This document shows, in pieces, positions 39,065-47,672 of a DNA stretch of 64,000 nucleotides. The DNA is from Pectobacterium zantedeschiae (GTDB lineage Bacteria; Pseudomonadota; Gammaproteobacteria; Enterobacterales; Enterobacteriaceae). The stretch lies in contig NZ_NWTM01000001.1 in assembly GCF_004137795.1 (NCBI RefSeq), positions 1,539,229 through 1,603,228 of the forward strand, given 5' to 3'. Position 1 is the first letter of the stretch, and each line of letters begins with the position of its first letter. The translations under genes and the position numbers were made by a program. Under the pieces are notes generated by a model. The model had not been told where the DNA came from, did not search any database, and saw only the letters and a program-made list of their open reading frames with translations.

Positions 39065-39256
39065 TATACTCGTCATACTTCAAATTGCATGTGAGTTGGC
39101 TACGCTACTCGGCACACTTGCGTGTGTATCGCCCCGTAGGGGCCGCTGCAAGCAGCGTTATTCGGCCTTATGGCCTCTCCCCTCCGGGGTCAGCGCAAGC
39201 GCTGTTCAAAAACGTCTTGCCGTTTTTATCCTGAAATTTGAATTAATTAGAGTATA
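39065..39256. repeat. MITE-like palindromic repeat, copy C
   Basis: This 192-base element begins TATACTCGTCATACTTCAAA and ends TTTGAATTAATTAGAGTATA. The ends match copies A and B. The interior differs and contains several small GC-rich hairpins (GCCCCGTAGGGGC, CGGCCTTATGGCC, CGCAAGCG). Confidence 0.8.
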
Positions 39257-39311
39257 CCTCTTCCCTATTTCCCGATATCCACACATCCGCTATCACATTC
39301 GCTTCATTGTT

Positions 39312-39357
39312 TGTTATTAAAATAACAAATATTAATTTTTTTGTTATTTTTGTGACA
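39312..39357 (+). promoter_or_regulatory. Two DeoR-type operators upstream of deoC
   Basis: TGTTATTAAAATAACA (39312-39327) and TGTTATTTTTGTGACA (39342-39357) resemble the 16-base DeoR operator (TGTTA-N6-TAACA); the first has perfect outer halves and the second one mismatch. Their starts are 30 bases apart. They lie 65-110 bases before deoC. Confidence 0.65.
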
Positions 39358-39421
39358 TTCAAATCATTGAGTGCCATAATCACGCTATCTGATTTTCTAT
39401 CGACACAACCAAGGATTTATC

Positions 39422-40090
39422 ATGACTGACTATGCACGCTATATCGACCACACTCTGTTGGCAGCAAACGCCACTGAACAACAAATCGTCACGCTGTGCG
39501 ATGAAGCGATAGCGCACCATTTTTATGCCGTCTGTGTTAATTCCGGTTACGTTCCCTTAGCGGCCGAAAAACTGAAAGGTTCAACGGTACAGGTGTGCTC
39601 CGTTATCGGTTTTCCTCTCGGTGCAGGCCTGACCTCCAGTAAAGCTTTTGAAGCGAAAGCCGCGATTGATGCCGGAGCACAGGAAATCGACATGGTAATT
39701 AACGTCGGCTGGCTGAAAAGTGGGAAAATTGACGCCGTTAAAGCAGATATTCAGGCCGTGCGTGAGGTTTGCGCGGCTATACCGTTGAAGGTAATATTGG
39801 AAACCTGTCTGCTTGATGACGAACAGATTGTGCTGGTGTGTGAAATGTGTCGTCAGTTGAATGTCGCGTTCGTCAAAACATCTACCGGTTTCAGCACGGG
39901 TGGCGCACGCGAAGAACACGTTCGACTGATGCGCAATACCGTCGGCAACGAAATGGGTGTAAAAGCCTCCGGCGCGGTTCGCGATCGCGAAACGGCACAA
40001 CGTATGATTGAAGCTGGCGCCACGCGTATTGGCACCAGTTCAGGCGTTGCTATCGTTTCAGGTGAAACTGCCGCAGCAGGAAACTACTAA
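39422..40090 (+). CDS. deoC: Deoxyribose-phosphate aldolase, short Bacillus-type
   Basis: DeoC splits 2-deoxyribose-5-phosphate to glyceraldehyde-3-phosphate and acetaldehyde. The 222 residues form a TIM barrel with the Schiff-base lysine in VKTSTGF (Lys 152), the second lysine in VKASGAVRD (Lys 181) and the acidic residue in EIDMVINVG (Asp 90). It is shorter than E. coli DeoC (about 259) and resembles the Bacillus-type subfamily ([28 protein letters not shown]). It is followed 28 bases later by deoR, unlike the E. coli deoCABD operon. Confidence 0.95.
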   Translation: MTDYARYIDHTLLAANATEQQIVTLCDEAIAHHFYAVCVNSGYVPLAAEKLKGSTVQVCSVIGFPLGAGLTSSKAFEAKAAIDAGAQEIDMVINVGWLKSGKIDAVKADIQAVREVCAAIPLKVILETCLLDDEQIVLVCEMCRQLNVAFVKTSTGFSTGGAREEHVRLMRNTVGNEMGVKASGAVRDRETAQRMIEAGATRIGTSSGVAIVSGETAAAGNY

Positions 40091-40118
40091 CAAAAAATAG
40101 CTACTAGCAGGGAATTTT

Positions 40119-40892
40119 ATGGAAACGCGGCGCGACGAACGAATCGGTAGACTGGCTCAGGCACTAAAGAAAACCGATAAACTCCATCTTAAGGACGCCG
40201 CACAGCTACTCGGCGTGTCCGAGATGACCGTGCGCCGCGATCTAAATGCAGATTCCACCAGCGTCATGCTGCTCGGCGGCTACGTCGTTAGCGACCTGAA
40301 AAATAACGGTGTCACGAACTACTTTGTCTCCGACCAGCAGACTAAACACGTAAGAGAAAAGCAGTCTATCGGTACCGCCGCCGCCTATCTTGTGGAGGCA
40401 AACGATACCGTTTTTTTCGACTGTGGCACCACCATTCCCTTCATTATTGATGCAATTCCCGACGAGCTGCCTTTTACTGCGATTTGCTATTCCCTGAACA
40501 CCTTTTTGGCGTTGCAGGAGAAAAAGGCGTGCAGAGTGATTTTATGCGGCGGGGAATATCATCCAGATAACGCGATTTTCACCCCGCTCAACCAGCGCAG
40601 TGAACTGGACAACATTTGCCCGAATAAAGCCTTTATCTCTGCGGCAGGCATCGACCTTAACGCAGGCGCGACCTGCTTTAATTTTGCCGAGCTAGGCATG
40701 AAGCAGCGCGCAATGGCGACCGCACAGCGAATCATTATTGTGGCAGACAACAGCAAATTCGGTCAGATCAAACGCGCCTGTATCGGCCCGATGACGCTGT
40801 TTGATACGGTGATTTCAGACAGCGCCCCCGGAGAACAATACCTACGTTACTTCTCTAACAACAGCATTCAGTTAATCCATCCGGGAAATTAG
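40119..40892 (+). CDS. deoR: Deoxyribose operon repressor DeoR
   Basis: DeoR represses nucleoside/deoxyribose catabolism and is released by deoxyribose-5-phosphate, the DeoC substrate. The 257 residues have an N-terminal helix-turn-helix (about 22-43, LHLKDAAQLLGVSEMTVRRD) and a C-terminal sugar-phosphate isomerase-like sensor (TVFFDCGTTIPFI, VADNSKFGQ). The METRRDERIGRL start matches E. coli DeoR. With deoC it forms a two-gene unit that is probably autoregulated through the upstream operators. Confidence 0.93.
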   Translation: METRRDERIGRLAQALKKTDKLHLKDAAQLLGVSEMTVRRDLNADSTSVMLLGGYVVSDLKNNGVTNYFVSDQQTKHVREKQSIGTAAAYLVEANDTVFFDCGTTIPFIIDAIPDELPFTAICYSLNTFLALQEKKACRVILCGGEYHPDNAIFTPLNQRSELDNICPNKAFISAAGIDLNAGATCFNFAELGMKQRAMATAQRIIIVADNSKFGQIKRACIGPMTLFDTVISDSAPGEQYLRYFSNNSIQLIHPGN

Positions 40893-40938
40893 AGTCTGTT
40901 CTAGTCGGCGTTATTGGTAGCCCTACTAGGATAGACTC

Positions 40939-42144
40939 TTAGCCGAATAACCCACCAAACCACTGCTGTACCTTCATCATCACCGAATCCCAGAGACGAC
41001 TAAAGAAGCCGGCCTCTGGGATATCATCCATCGCCACCAGTTGGCGCTGTCCGATGCTTTTACCATCCAGTTGGAAGTCAATGGTGCCAACAACCTGATT
41101 CTTGGTTAACGGTGCCGAGAGCTGTGGCTGATTCAGCGTGAAACTGGCTTTCAGATTCTTCATCTGCCCTTTTGGGATCGTCAATGCCGCATCCTGCGCC
41201 ACCCCAAGCCGTGTCTCCTTCTCCGTGCCAAACCATACTCGCTGCGTGGTAAAAGGTGCATCTGTCTTGATCGGCGTTACCGTTTCAAAAAAGCGGAAGC
41301 CCCATGTGAGCAATTTTTCGCTTTCACGGAAACGAATGGCATCCGTTTGTGCCCCCAACACCACGGAAATCAGGCGCATATTGCCTTCCGTTGCCGAGGC
41401 CACCAAATTATGCCCCGCGCCATTGGTGTGACCCGTTTTCACACCATCCACATTCAGGTTCGTGCTCCATAGCAGACGGTTACGGTTAGGCTGACGAATA
41501 TTATTGAAGGTGAACTCTTTTTCTTTGTGTAATGCATACTCTTCCGGCACGTCGCGAATCAGCGCCTGCCCTAAGAGCGCCATATCGCGCGCGGTACTGT
41601 ACTGCCCCGGCGCATCAAGACCATGTACAGTAAGAAAATGCGTATTCGTCAGATTAAGCGCCTTTGCATAATTGTTCATCAGGCTGACGAATGCATCCTG
41701 ACTACCCGCGACGTAATCAGCCAGTGCAATGCTGGCATCATTACCCGACTGAATGACAATCCCTTTATTTAACTCAGAAACCGGGATGCGATCGCCCGGC
41801 TTCAGGAACATCAGAGACGATCCGCGCAGCGTCGGATTACCCGTTGCCCACGCATCTTTTCCAACTGTGACTTCATCCGTCGGACGAATTTTACCGGATT
41901 TGATAGCCTGCCCAATCACGTAGCTCGCCATGATTTTTGTCAGGCTGGCAGGATCAAGGCGCTCATCGGCGTTACTTTCCGCCAGCACCTTGCCGCTGTT
42001 GTGATCGATCAAAATAAAGGCTTTGGCGTCAATTTGCGGCACGGCTGGCAACTGTTCCGCATAGGTGAGAGGCACCAAACCAACAAGCAATACCGTACCT
42101 ACAGAGAAAGACGTGAGTCTGGTCAGGAAAGGAGTTGTTTTCAT
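40939..42144 (-). CDS. dacC: D-alanyl-D-alanine carboxypeptidase DacC (PBP6)
   Basis: This is a penicillin-binding protein that trims the terminal D-Ala from peptidoglycan stem peptides. The 401 residues include a signal peptide (cleavage near residues 29-30, TYA-EQ), SLTK at 67-70 with the catalytic Ser 67, SGN at 133-135 and KTG at 236-238, then a beta-rich domain and a C-terminal amphipathic anchor ([18 protein letters not shown]). It lies next to deoR as in E. coli, which supports DacC rather than DacA. Confidence 0.94.
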   Translation of the reverse strand: MKTTPFLTRLTSFSVGTVLLVGLVPLTYAEQLPAVPQIDAKAFILIDHNSGKVLAESNADERLDPASLTKIMASYVIGQAIKSGKIRPTDEVTVGKDAWATGNPTLRGSSLMFLKPGDRIPVSELNKGIVIQSGNDASIALADYVAGSQDAFVSLMNNYAKALNLTNTHFLTVHGLDAPGQYSTARDMALLGQALIRDVPEEYALHKEKEFTFNNIRQPNRNRLLWSTNLNVDGVKTGHTNGAGHNLVASATEGNMRLISVVLGAQTDAIRFRESEKLLTWGFRFFETVTPIKTDAPFTTQRVWFGTEKETRLGVAQDAALTIPKGQMKNLKASFTLNQPQLSAPLTKNQVVGTIDFQLDGKSIGQRQLVAMDDIPEAGFFSRLWDSVMMKVQQWFGGLFG

Positions 42145-42427
42145 GAGTTCGCCGCAATGTCCATCAGTCGTTAAAAATTATTAATTTTCAATATGTTTTG
42201 AAAACTTTAGTAACATACAAAGGTAACGCGTCACCCCTAGGATGAAAACCGCTGCTTCTGTAAAGATAGTCAAAGAAATGAAATGTTCTAAAAAAACTTT
42301 TATAAAAAAAGGACTTAGCGAAACATAAGGAATGTCTGAAAATGCAAACGGTAGAATAATCAGAAAAATAGCAGAAGTACGAGGGGATATGGCAGCATCA
42401 GTCCCCCCTCGTGCCCAGACGTGACGC
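42145..42427. other. AT-rich gap with terminator-like stem
   Basis: The gap between dacC and the importer operon holds an ACGAGGGG/CCCCTCGT stem (42379-42412) that could end the importer transcript on the minus strand, though its T tract is poor. Nothing else is recognised. Confidence 0.45.
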
Positions 42428-43087
42428 CTAACGGCGCTCGCGTTTATCGGCGCGTTTCGACAGCCAGTCACCCAGCGTCTGCACCACCTGCACCAGAATA
42501 ACCAGTGCAATCACGGTAATTACCATAACCTCGGTTTCATAACGGTAATAGCCGAAGCGGATCGCCAAATCACCGACTCCACCGCCGCCGACAATGCCCG
42601 CCATCGCCGAATAGCCGATGAGGCTTACGAGCGTAATCGTCAGACCACGCAATAGTCCTGCTTTTGCTTCTGGCAACAGTACCGTGCCAATAATGCGCAT
42701 CGGACTGGCGCCAAAGGCTTCAGCCGCTTCCACGATACCGGGATCGATCTCACGCAGTGCGCTATCTACCAGACGGGCATAAAATGCGATCGCCGCGACA
42801 GACATCGGCACTGCCGCCGCCACAGGTCCAATTGTATTGCCCAACAGAATCTGTGTAAGCGGCAGCAGCAGCACCAGCAGAATAACGAAGGGAATAGAAC
42901 GGATGATATTCACCAACACGGTGCCAAACAGATAGACGGCGCGATTTTGCCAGAACAGGTTCCTGTCCGTAACGTAAATCAGCAGCCCCAGCGGTAAACC
43001 ACCGATTACAGCAAACAGCGTGGAAATGCCCACCATCTGGAATGTTTCACCAAACGCTGCGATCAGATCGATCCATAAATCAGCCAT
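42428..43087 (-). CDS. MetI-like ABC transporter permease
   Basis: This is the permease of a D/L-methionine-type (MetNIQ-family) importer. From ATG 43087 (MADLWIDLIAAFGET) the 219 residues have five hydrophobic segments and the EAA-type loop GIVEAAEAFGASPMRIIGTVLLP. The start overlaps the end of the ATPase gene by eight bases, so translation is coupled. The substrate cannot be read from sequence. Confidence 0.9.
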   Translation of the reverse strand: MADLWIDLIAAFGETFQMVGISTLFAVIGGLPLGLLIYVTDRNLFWQNRAVYLFGTVLVNIIRSIPFVILLVLLLPLTQILLGNTIGPVAAAVPMSVAAIAFYARLVDSALREIDPGIVEAAEAFGASPMRIIGTVLLPEAKAGLLRGLTITLVSLIGYSAMAGIVGGGGVGDLAIRFGYYRYETEVMVITVIALVILVQVVQTLGDWLSKRADKRERR

Positions 43088-44096
43088 GTAGCACCTCCAC
43101 ATTCGCCGTTCTTACCTGAATATGCTTCACCGCTTCCGCCACTTTTTCGGGGTCTGATGGATGAGTCAATAGCGCCACGAGTATGCCTAACGCACGATTA
43201 CCAATGTATTCGATCTTACCGTGTAGAATATTGACGGACACACCAAAGCGCGTTGCAACGTCCGATAGCACAGGCTGCTCCGCCGATTCACCGACGAATA
43301 GAATCTTCAATAATGTGCCTTGTAAGTCCTCCAGCAAGCGAGGCGGCAAGGCGAGATCCAACGTATGAGATACTAGTTGGTGGGTAAATTCGTGCTGTGG
43401 CGTAGCAAAGATATCGAAAACATCCCCCTCTTCTACCACCCGACCACCCGTCATCACTGCGACCCGATCGCAGACAGCTTTAATCACGCTCATCTCATGG
43501 GAGATCAGCACGATGGTAATACCGAGTTTCTCGTTAATCTCTTTCAGTAGTACCAGAATGGCGGCTGACGTTTCCAAATCGAGTGCCGAGGTCGGTTCAT
43601 CGCACAGCAACACTTCAGGATCGTTGGCAATCGCTCTGGCTATGCCCACCCGCTGTTTCTGACCACCGCTGAGCTGTGCCGGGTAAGACGATGCTTTATC
43701 AGACAACCCCACCAGATTCAGAATTTCCGGCACGCGCTGAGCAATTTCCGCATTAGATTTCCCGGCAGCTTTCAAGCTAAACGCGACGTTTTCTGTCACG
43801 GTCCGCGTCTGCATCAGGTTGAAATGCTGAAATATCATGCCAATTTTTTGCCGCTGTTCACGCAGCGGCTGCCCTGCTAATTCGCTGATGAGCACGCCAT
43901 TGACGAGCACACGGCCAGAGGTCGGCCGCTGTAAGAGATTGATGGTCCGCAGCAACGTACTTTTTCCCGCACCGCTAGTGCCGACAATACCGTAAACCTC
44001 TCCGCGTTGGATGTGCAGAGACACATTGTCCACTGCGCGATTTTCTGGTTGCTTCCCTTGTGAGAAGTCAACGCTAACCCCTTCTAACTGAATCAT
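43080..44096 (-). CDS. MetN-like ABC transporter ATP-binding protein with NIL domain
   Basis: This is the ATPase of the second Met-type importer. The 338 residues from ATG 44096 (MIQLEGVSVDF) include Walker A GTSGAGKST, Q-loop MIFQHFNLM, signature LSGGQKQR, Walker B VLLCDEPTSALD and a C-terminal NIL domain (about 260-335) that in MetN senses intracellular methionine. A TTG three codons earlier is less likely. The gene order is binding protein, ATPase, permease, unlike metNIQ. Confidence 0.92.
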   Translation of the reverse strand: MIQLEGVSVDFSQGKQPENRAVDNVSLHIQRGEVYGIVGTSGAGKSTLLRTINLLQRPTSGRVLVNGVLISELAGQPLREQRQKIGMIFQHFNLMQTRTVTENVAFSLKAAGKSNAEIAQRVPEILNLVGLSDKASSYPAQLSGGQKQRVGIARAIANDPEVLLCDEPTSALDLETSAAILVLLKEINEKLGITIVLISHEMSVIKAVCDRVAVMTGGRVVEEGDVFDIFATPQHEFTHQLVSHTLDLALPPRLLEDLQGTLLKILFVGESAEQPVLSDVATRFGVSVNILHGKIEYIGNRALGILVALLTHPSDPEKVAEAVKHIQVRTANVEVLHG

Positions 44097-44177
44097 TATC
44101 CGCAAACTCCTGGCCTGAGCGGAAAAGAAGAAAGCCGGTCATAGACCGGCCAAATAGTATTCTGTACAGCTTAACGC

Positions 44178-45023
44178 TTACTGTGCGGGCGCTGGCGTTT
44201 TTGCCTGCATCCACTCAGGTTTCTGGAACTGGCTATACATCAACGCAGGATCGTTGATCACAGCGGCATACGCAGGTGATTCCACAATCGCTTTTGTATC
44301 TTTCACGAATGGCTTATCAAGATCGTCGGTGCGCACGGCAATAACATTCTTCAGGTTCTCATCCAGCGTTTCCAGCTTGATGGCCGATGACAGCTTCATG
44401 CCTGATGCCAGCGCAAAATTACCGTTCACCAGCGATGCCGTCACGCTATCCAGCGTACGAGGCAACTGTGCCGCTTCCATCGGTTTGAAAACCAACCCAC
44501 GTGGGTTTTCAAGGATATCTTTCTCAGAAGCCTTGGTTGGATCGATATCAGCCTTAATCTTAATCAGCCCTATCGATTGCAGAAAACGCAGGCCACGTGC
44601 CAGGTTGGTGGCATCGTTAGATAGCGTGACCACATCTCCTTTTTTCAGCTCATCCAGCGATGTGATCTTCTTCGAATAGAAGCCCATGCTTGCCGTCGGT
44701 ACAACAATCAGTGGAGAAATTTTTAACCCTTTATCCTCGGCAAATTTCTCCAGATAGAGTGTATGCTGGAAGAGGTTGGCGTCGATGCTGCCGTTTGCCA
44801 GTGCCAGATTGGGCTGAACGTAATCACTGAATTCACGCACGACGACCTTGTAACCTTTTTTCACCAGCTCAGGTTTAATCGCCAGATTCACCATGTCGCC
44901 ATACGGCCCAGGTGCTACGCCAAACGTGATCGTCTGCGGATCGCTGCTGGCCACAGCAAATTGCAAACTGGCGGCAAACAGCGTGATGCCCAGAGCGGCG
45001 CGAACAGAATGCGTCAATTTCAT
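44178..45023 (-). CDS. MetQ/NlpA-family periplasmic binding protein
   Basis: This is the substrate-binding protein of the importer. The 281 residues contain an N-terminal signal peptide (ALGITLFAASLQFAVAS) with no lipobox Cys, so the protein is probably soluble in the periplasm, whereas MetQ is a lipoprotein. Family stretches are TITFGVAPGPYGDMV, DANLFQHTLYLEKF and LSNDATNLARGLRFLQ. No MetJ-type operator (AGACGTCT repeats) is seen upstream; an inverted repeat at 45055-45074 is there instead. The substrate may be methionine or a related sulfur compound. Confidence 0.9.
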   Translation of the reverse strand: MKLTHSVRAALGITLFAASLQFAVASSDPQTITFGVAPGPYGDMVNLAIKPELVKKGYKVVVREFSDYVQPNLALANGSIDANLFQHTLYLEKFAEDKGLKISPLIVVPTASMGFYSKKITSLDELKKGDVVTLSNDATNLARGLRFLQSIGLIKIKADIDPTKASEKDILENPRGLVFKPMEAAQLPRTLDSVTASLVNGNFALASGMKLSSAIKLETLDENLKNVIAVRTDDLDKPFVKDTKAIVESPAYAAVINDPALMYSQFQKPEWMQAKTPAPAQ

Positions 45024-45054
45024 TGTGTAACTTTCCTGTCTGAATGTAACTTGC

Positions 45055-45074
45055 TGTCATTATTAAGAATGACA
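45055..45074. promoter_or_regulatory. Inverted repeat upstream of the Met-type importer
   Basis: TGTCATT-N6-AATGACA lies about 32 bases before the binding-protein start on the divergent gstB side. It could be an operator for either gene. Confidence 0.4.
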
Positions 45075-45164
45075 AGTTAAATCATAAAGACTAAAAAGGC
45101 ATATCATTATTTCTCATCGACTGTCGCAAACATTTGAACATCCTTTATGCAGAAAGAGGTAGGT

Positions 45165-45782
45165 ATGATAACGATTTGGGGTCGTGACAATTCGACCAAC
45201 GTCAAGAAAGTCCTGTGGTGCGCGGAAGAGCTTGCGCTGCCGTATCAACACATAGTGGCTGGCGGACAATTCGGCCGTAATCATGATGCTGATTATCTGG
45301 CGATGAACCCTAATGGCCTCATTCCCTGTTTGCAGGACGACGATCTGGTGCTGTGGGAATCCAACACCATCGTACGTTATCTGGCGGCACAGTACGGCCA
45401 GAATTCGCTGTATCTCGCTGATGCGGGCGAACGTGCAGGTGCAGAAAAGTGGATGGACTGGACGAGCTCACTTGCAGCGTCTTTCGGCCCGGTGTTCATT
45501 AATATGGTGCGCATCGCGCCGGAAAAACGCGATATGGCATTGGTACAGAAAGGCATGGCTGAATGTGAACGTCTGCTCAGTATTGTCGATACGGTTCTGG
45601 CTCGTCAGCCGTGGCTATCCGGCGATCGGTTTGGCGTTGGTGATATTCCGCTAGGCTGCGTTGTCTACGGCTGGCTAAATATGCCGATTGAACGTCAGAC
45701 GCATCCTCATCTGGAGCGCTGGTATCAGCAGTTGGCAGCACGTCCGGCTTACCAAAAGCACGTCATGATTCCGCTGTCTTAA
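45165..45782 (+). CDS. gstB: Glutathione S-transferase GstB
   Basis: The 205 residues match E. coli GstB (YliJ), which conjugates glutathione to electrophiles such as bromoacetate. The N-terminal thioredoxin-like domain (ITIWGRDNSTNVKKVLWCAEEL, with NPNGLIPCL and WESNTIVRYL) and the C-terminal helical domain (GDRFGVGDIPLG) are complete. ATG 45165 has a strong AGAGGTAGG site; an upstream frame is ignored. It is divergent from the importer and convergent with yliI. Confidence 0.93.
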   Translation: MITIWGRDNSTNVKKVLWCAEELALPYQHIVAGGQFGRNHDADYLAMNPNGLIPCLQDDDLVLWESNTIVRYLAAQYGQNSLYLADAGERAGAEKWMDWTSSLAASFGPVFINMVRIAPEKRDMALVQKGMAECERLLSIVDTVLARQPWLSGDRFGVGDIPLGCVVYGWLNMPIERQTHPHLERWYQQLAARPAYQKHVMIPLS

Positions 45783-45790
45783 GTGGACAC

Positions 45791-45815
45791 AGGCACCTTC
45801 CGGTGCCTGATTTTG
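45791..45815 (+). terminator. Terminator after gstB
   Basis: An AGGCACC/GGTGCCT stem with a four-base loop is followed by GATTTTG, eight bases after the gstB stop. Confidence 0.8.
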
Positions 45816-45852
45816 CTGACAAAGTATGCAGAGCGGTGATAATGGGTAGATC

Positions 45853-45917
45853 GTAAAGACGCTGCAAGTACATCCCTGTAAGCTCGGATTGCGCCATCCA
45901 TGGCGCAAACGCTTTAC
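45853..45917. repeat. 65-base palindromic intergenic repeat
   Basis: The element is bounded by GTAAAG and CTTTAC, with an internal ACATCCCTGTAAGCTC and a perfect eight-base-pair TTGCGCCA/TGGCGCAA hairpin. Repeats with this layout are, to my knowledge, frequent in Pectobacterium and Serratia intergenic DNA. It lies between gstB and yliI. Confidence 0.7.
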
Positions 45918-45964
45918 TCTTCTATCCCATTACCCCCGTTCTCGTTCCATAGGTTTGTCAACGG

Positions 45965-45989
45965 GGCACCTTGCGGTGCCTGATTTTTT
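45965..45989 (+). terminator. Second rightward terminator near the yliI end
   Basis: GGCACC-TTGC-GGTGCC followed by GATTTTTT nearly copies the gstB terminator 170 bases earlier. The T tract points rightward, so it would stop read-through into yliI antisense. Confidence 0.65.
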
Positions 45990-47154
45990 ACTCCAGCCCA
46001 ACCTTCAGTAATTTGCCATTGTCGTGATCGGTCAGCAAATAGAGGTAGCCGTCAGGTCCCAGCCTTACGTCGCGGATACGTTCACCCCGATCGTTCAGCA
46101 AACGCTCTTGTGAAGCGACCTTGTCACCCTCAAGCGTCAGACGAATCAGGTTCTTCTCTGCCAGTGCACCGATAAAGACCGAGTTTTTCCACTGCGGGAA
46201 ACGATCGCTGTTATAGAAGGCCATCCCGCTGATGCCCGGTGATTTTTCCCAGTAAAAATCAGGATTCGCCATTCCTGCGATCTCTTTTCCTTTCGCTTCT
46301 GGAATTTTTAGCCCGGAATAGTTGATGCCATGTGTTGCAATCGGCCAGCCGTAATTCTCACCCGCTTTAGGGATGTTGATCTCATCACCGCCTTTCGGGC
46401 CGTGTTCATTTTCCCACAGCACACCAGACCATGGGTTAATCGCCAATCCCTGTGGATTACGGTGCCCATAAGACCAGATTTCAGGACGTACGTTAGGTGT
46501 GTTAACAAACGGGTTATCGGACGGCACCTTGCCATCTGCCGTCAGGCGAACAATTTTACCTTGTAACTTATCCAGATCCTGTGCAGTCGGGCGCTCGTTG
46601 TTTTCACCCAGTGCGATAAACAGATACCCTTGTCGATCAAAGGCCAGCTTGCCGCCGAAATGATTACCCGTCGACAGCTTCGGTTCCTGACGGAAGAAGA
46701 TAGTGAAATTCTCTAACCGCTTATTATCTTCGGAAAGTTTGCCATACCCGACGGCGGTTCCCGCTTTGCCATCGCTCCCCTCCTCGGCAAAGCTCAGGTA
46801 GATGCGACGGTTCTGCGCAAAATCCGGCGATAGCGCAACTTCCAGTAGCCCACCTTGTGATTTGGCGAAAACTTTCGGCACGCCAGCAATGGGGGCAGAC
46901 AACGCGCTATCCGCTTTCCATAAACGTAGATTCCCAGCACGTTCCGTGATCAAGATTCCCTGATTTTCCGGCAAAAATGCTAATGACCACGGGTGATCCA
47001 GCTTATCCTGTAATTCAGTCACCTTCGGTTCGGCCGCCAATAGCTGGCTGGAAAACAGCAACGTTGCGCTCAGCAGCAACCAGTGTGGCGCAGCAGAAAA
47101 TCGTCGTAACCGAGTGTGTGAAGCAGAATTGCAAGGCATCGGGCAATAGGACAT
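45988..47154 (-). CDS. yliI: Periplasmic PQQ-dependent aldose sugar dehydrogenase YliI
   Basis: It matches E. coli YliI (Asd), a soluble glucose-dehydrogenase-like beta-propeller that oxidises aldoses with added PQQ. From ATG 47154 (GGAG site) the 388 residues have an N-terminal signal with hydrophobic core HWLLLSATLLFSSQLLAA, then the propeller with LDHPWSLAFLPE, GLLEVALSPDF, GNHFGGKLAFD, SYGHRNPQGLA and ENEHGPKGGDEIN. The frame is open to 47265, but the extra 37 residues lack homology and a signal. It is the last E. coli-like gene before the accessory block. Confidence 0.9.
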   Translation of the reverse strand: MSYCPMPCNSASHTRLRRFSAAPHWLLLSATLLFSSQLLAAEPKVTELQDKLDHPWSLAFLPENQGILITERAGNLRLWKADSALSAPIAGVPKVFAKSQGGLLEVALSPDFAQNRRIYLSFAEEGSDGKAGTAVGYGKLSEDNKRLENFTIFFRQEPKLSTGNHFGGKLAFDRQGYLFIALGENNERPTAQDLDKLQGKIVRLTADGKVPSDNPFVNTPNVRPEIWSYGHRNPQGLAINPWSGVLWENEHGPKGGDEINIPKAGENYGWPIATHGINYSGLKIPEAKGKEIAGMANPDFYWEKSPGISGMAFYNSDRFPQWKNSVFIGALAEKNLIRLTLEGDKVASQERLLNDRGERIRDVRLGPDGYLYLLTDHDNGKLLKVGLE

Positions 47155-47672
47155 AGCGTTGTCTCCATCCAACAAAAGTCCTGTAAATTTAGGCGGCAGG
47201 CGATGTTTGTGCAAAAAAAAAGTTACGACAAGCCAATAAGTGGAAGCTTTTGATCTCATGCCCACACGCTTCTATTTTGTTTGTTTACCATCTTTCTGAA
47301 ATTAGAGCTATTTAGAATCTACATCCTGATATTGCATGGAATATAGAAACCATTTCGAATTCAATTAAAAACATGCCAACACTCAGCAATGTGCATAAAA
47401 TGCGGTTGTTGAAATATTCATTTGCCACAAATATTAGCATAAGATACGATTTTTTCGTATCTATACAAAAAGGAATAAATTAAACCCACATAATTAAACA
47501 TCGAACAAAAAAAACAATAAGCCATTTACACCTACATCATGGTTAATTTTTCAAATCAATACAAAGCAATAAAAAACGCATCCATTAATAACGGTCAATT
47601 GTAAATCGTTCATTAACTTGAAGAGTCTGTGACGTACATCACATAAAAATCCTAATAGCAAGGAGTGCATAT
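47155..47672. other. AT-rich promoter region of the glycosyltransferase block
   Basis: This 518-base, strongly AT-rich region carries no gene. It contains an AGATACGA-N5-TCGTATCT hairpin (47442-47462) and the CRP-type palindrome at 47628-47643. The AT bias fits H-NS-silenced, acquired DNA, but that is inference. Confidence 0.55.
47628..47643 (+). promoter_or_regulatory. Perfect CRP-type palindrome before the first glycosyltransferase
   Basis: TGTGACGTACATCACA matches the CRP consensus TGTGA-N6-TCACA in all ten fixed positions and is itself a perfect palindrome. It ends 29 bases before the ATG at 47673, so it may lie around or downstream of the transcription start. Confidence 0.7.

Noticed and set aside
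42181-42510. 109-codon hydrophobic frame between dacC and the MetI-like gene
   Set aside because: Begins inside the permease gene in another frame and continues in AT-rich spacer; no start signal.
45155-45167. Identical ribosome-site context (AAAGAGGTAGGTATG) before gstB and before the exporter gene at 53569-53583
   Set aside because: Short and functional; most likely coincidence rather than a duplication.
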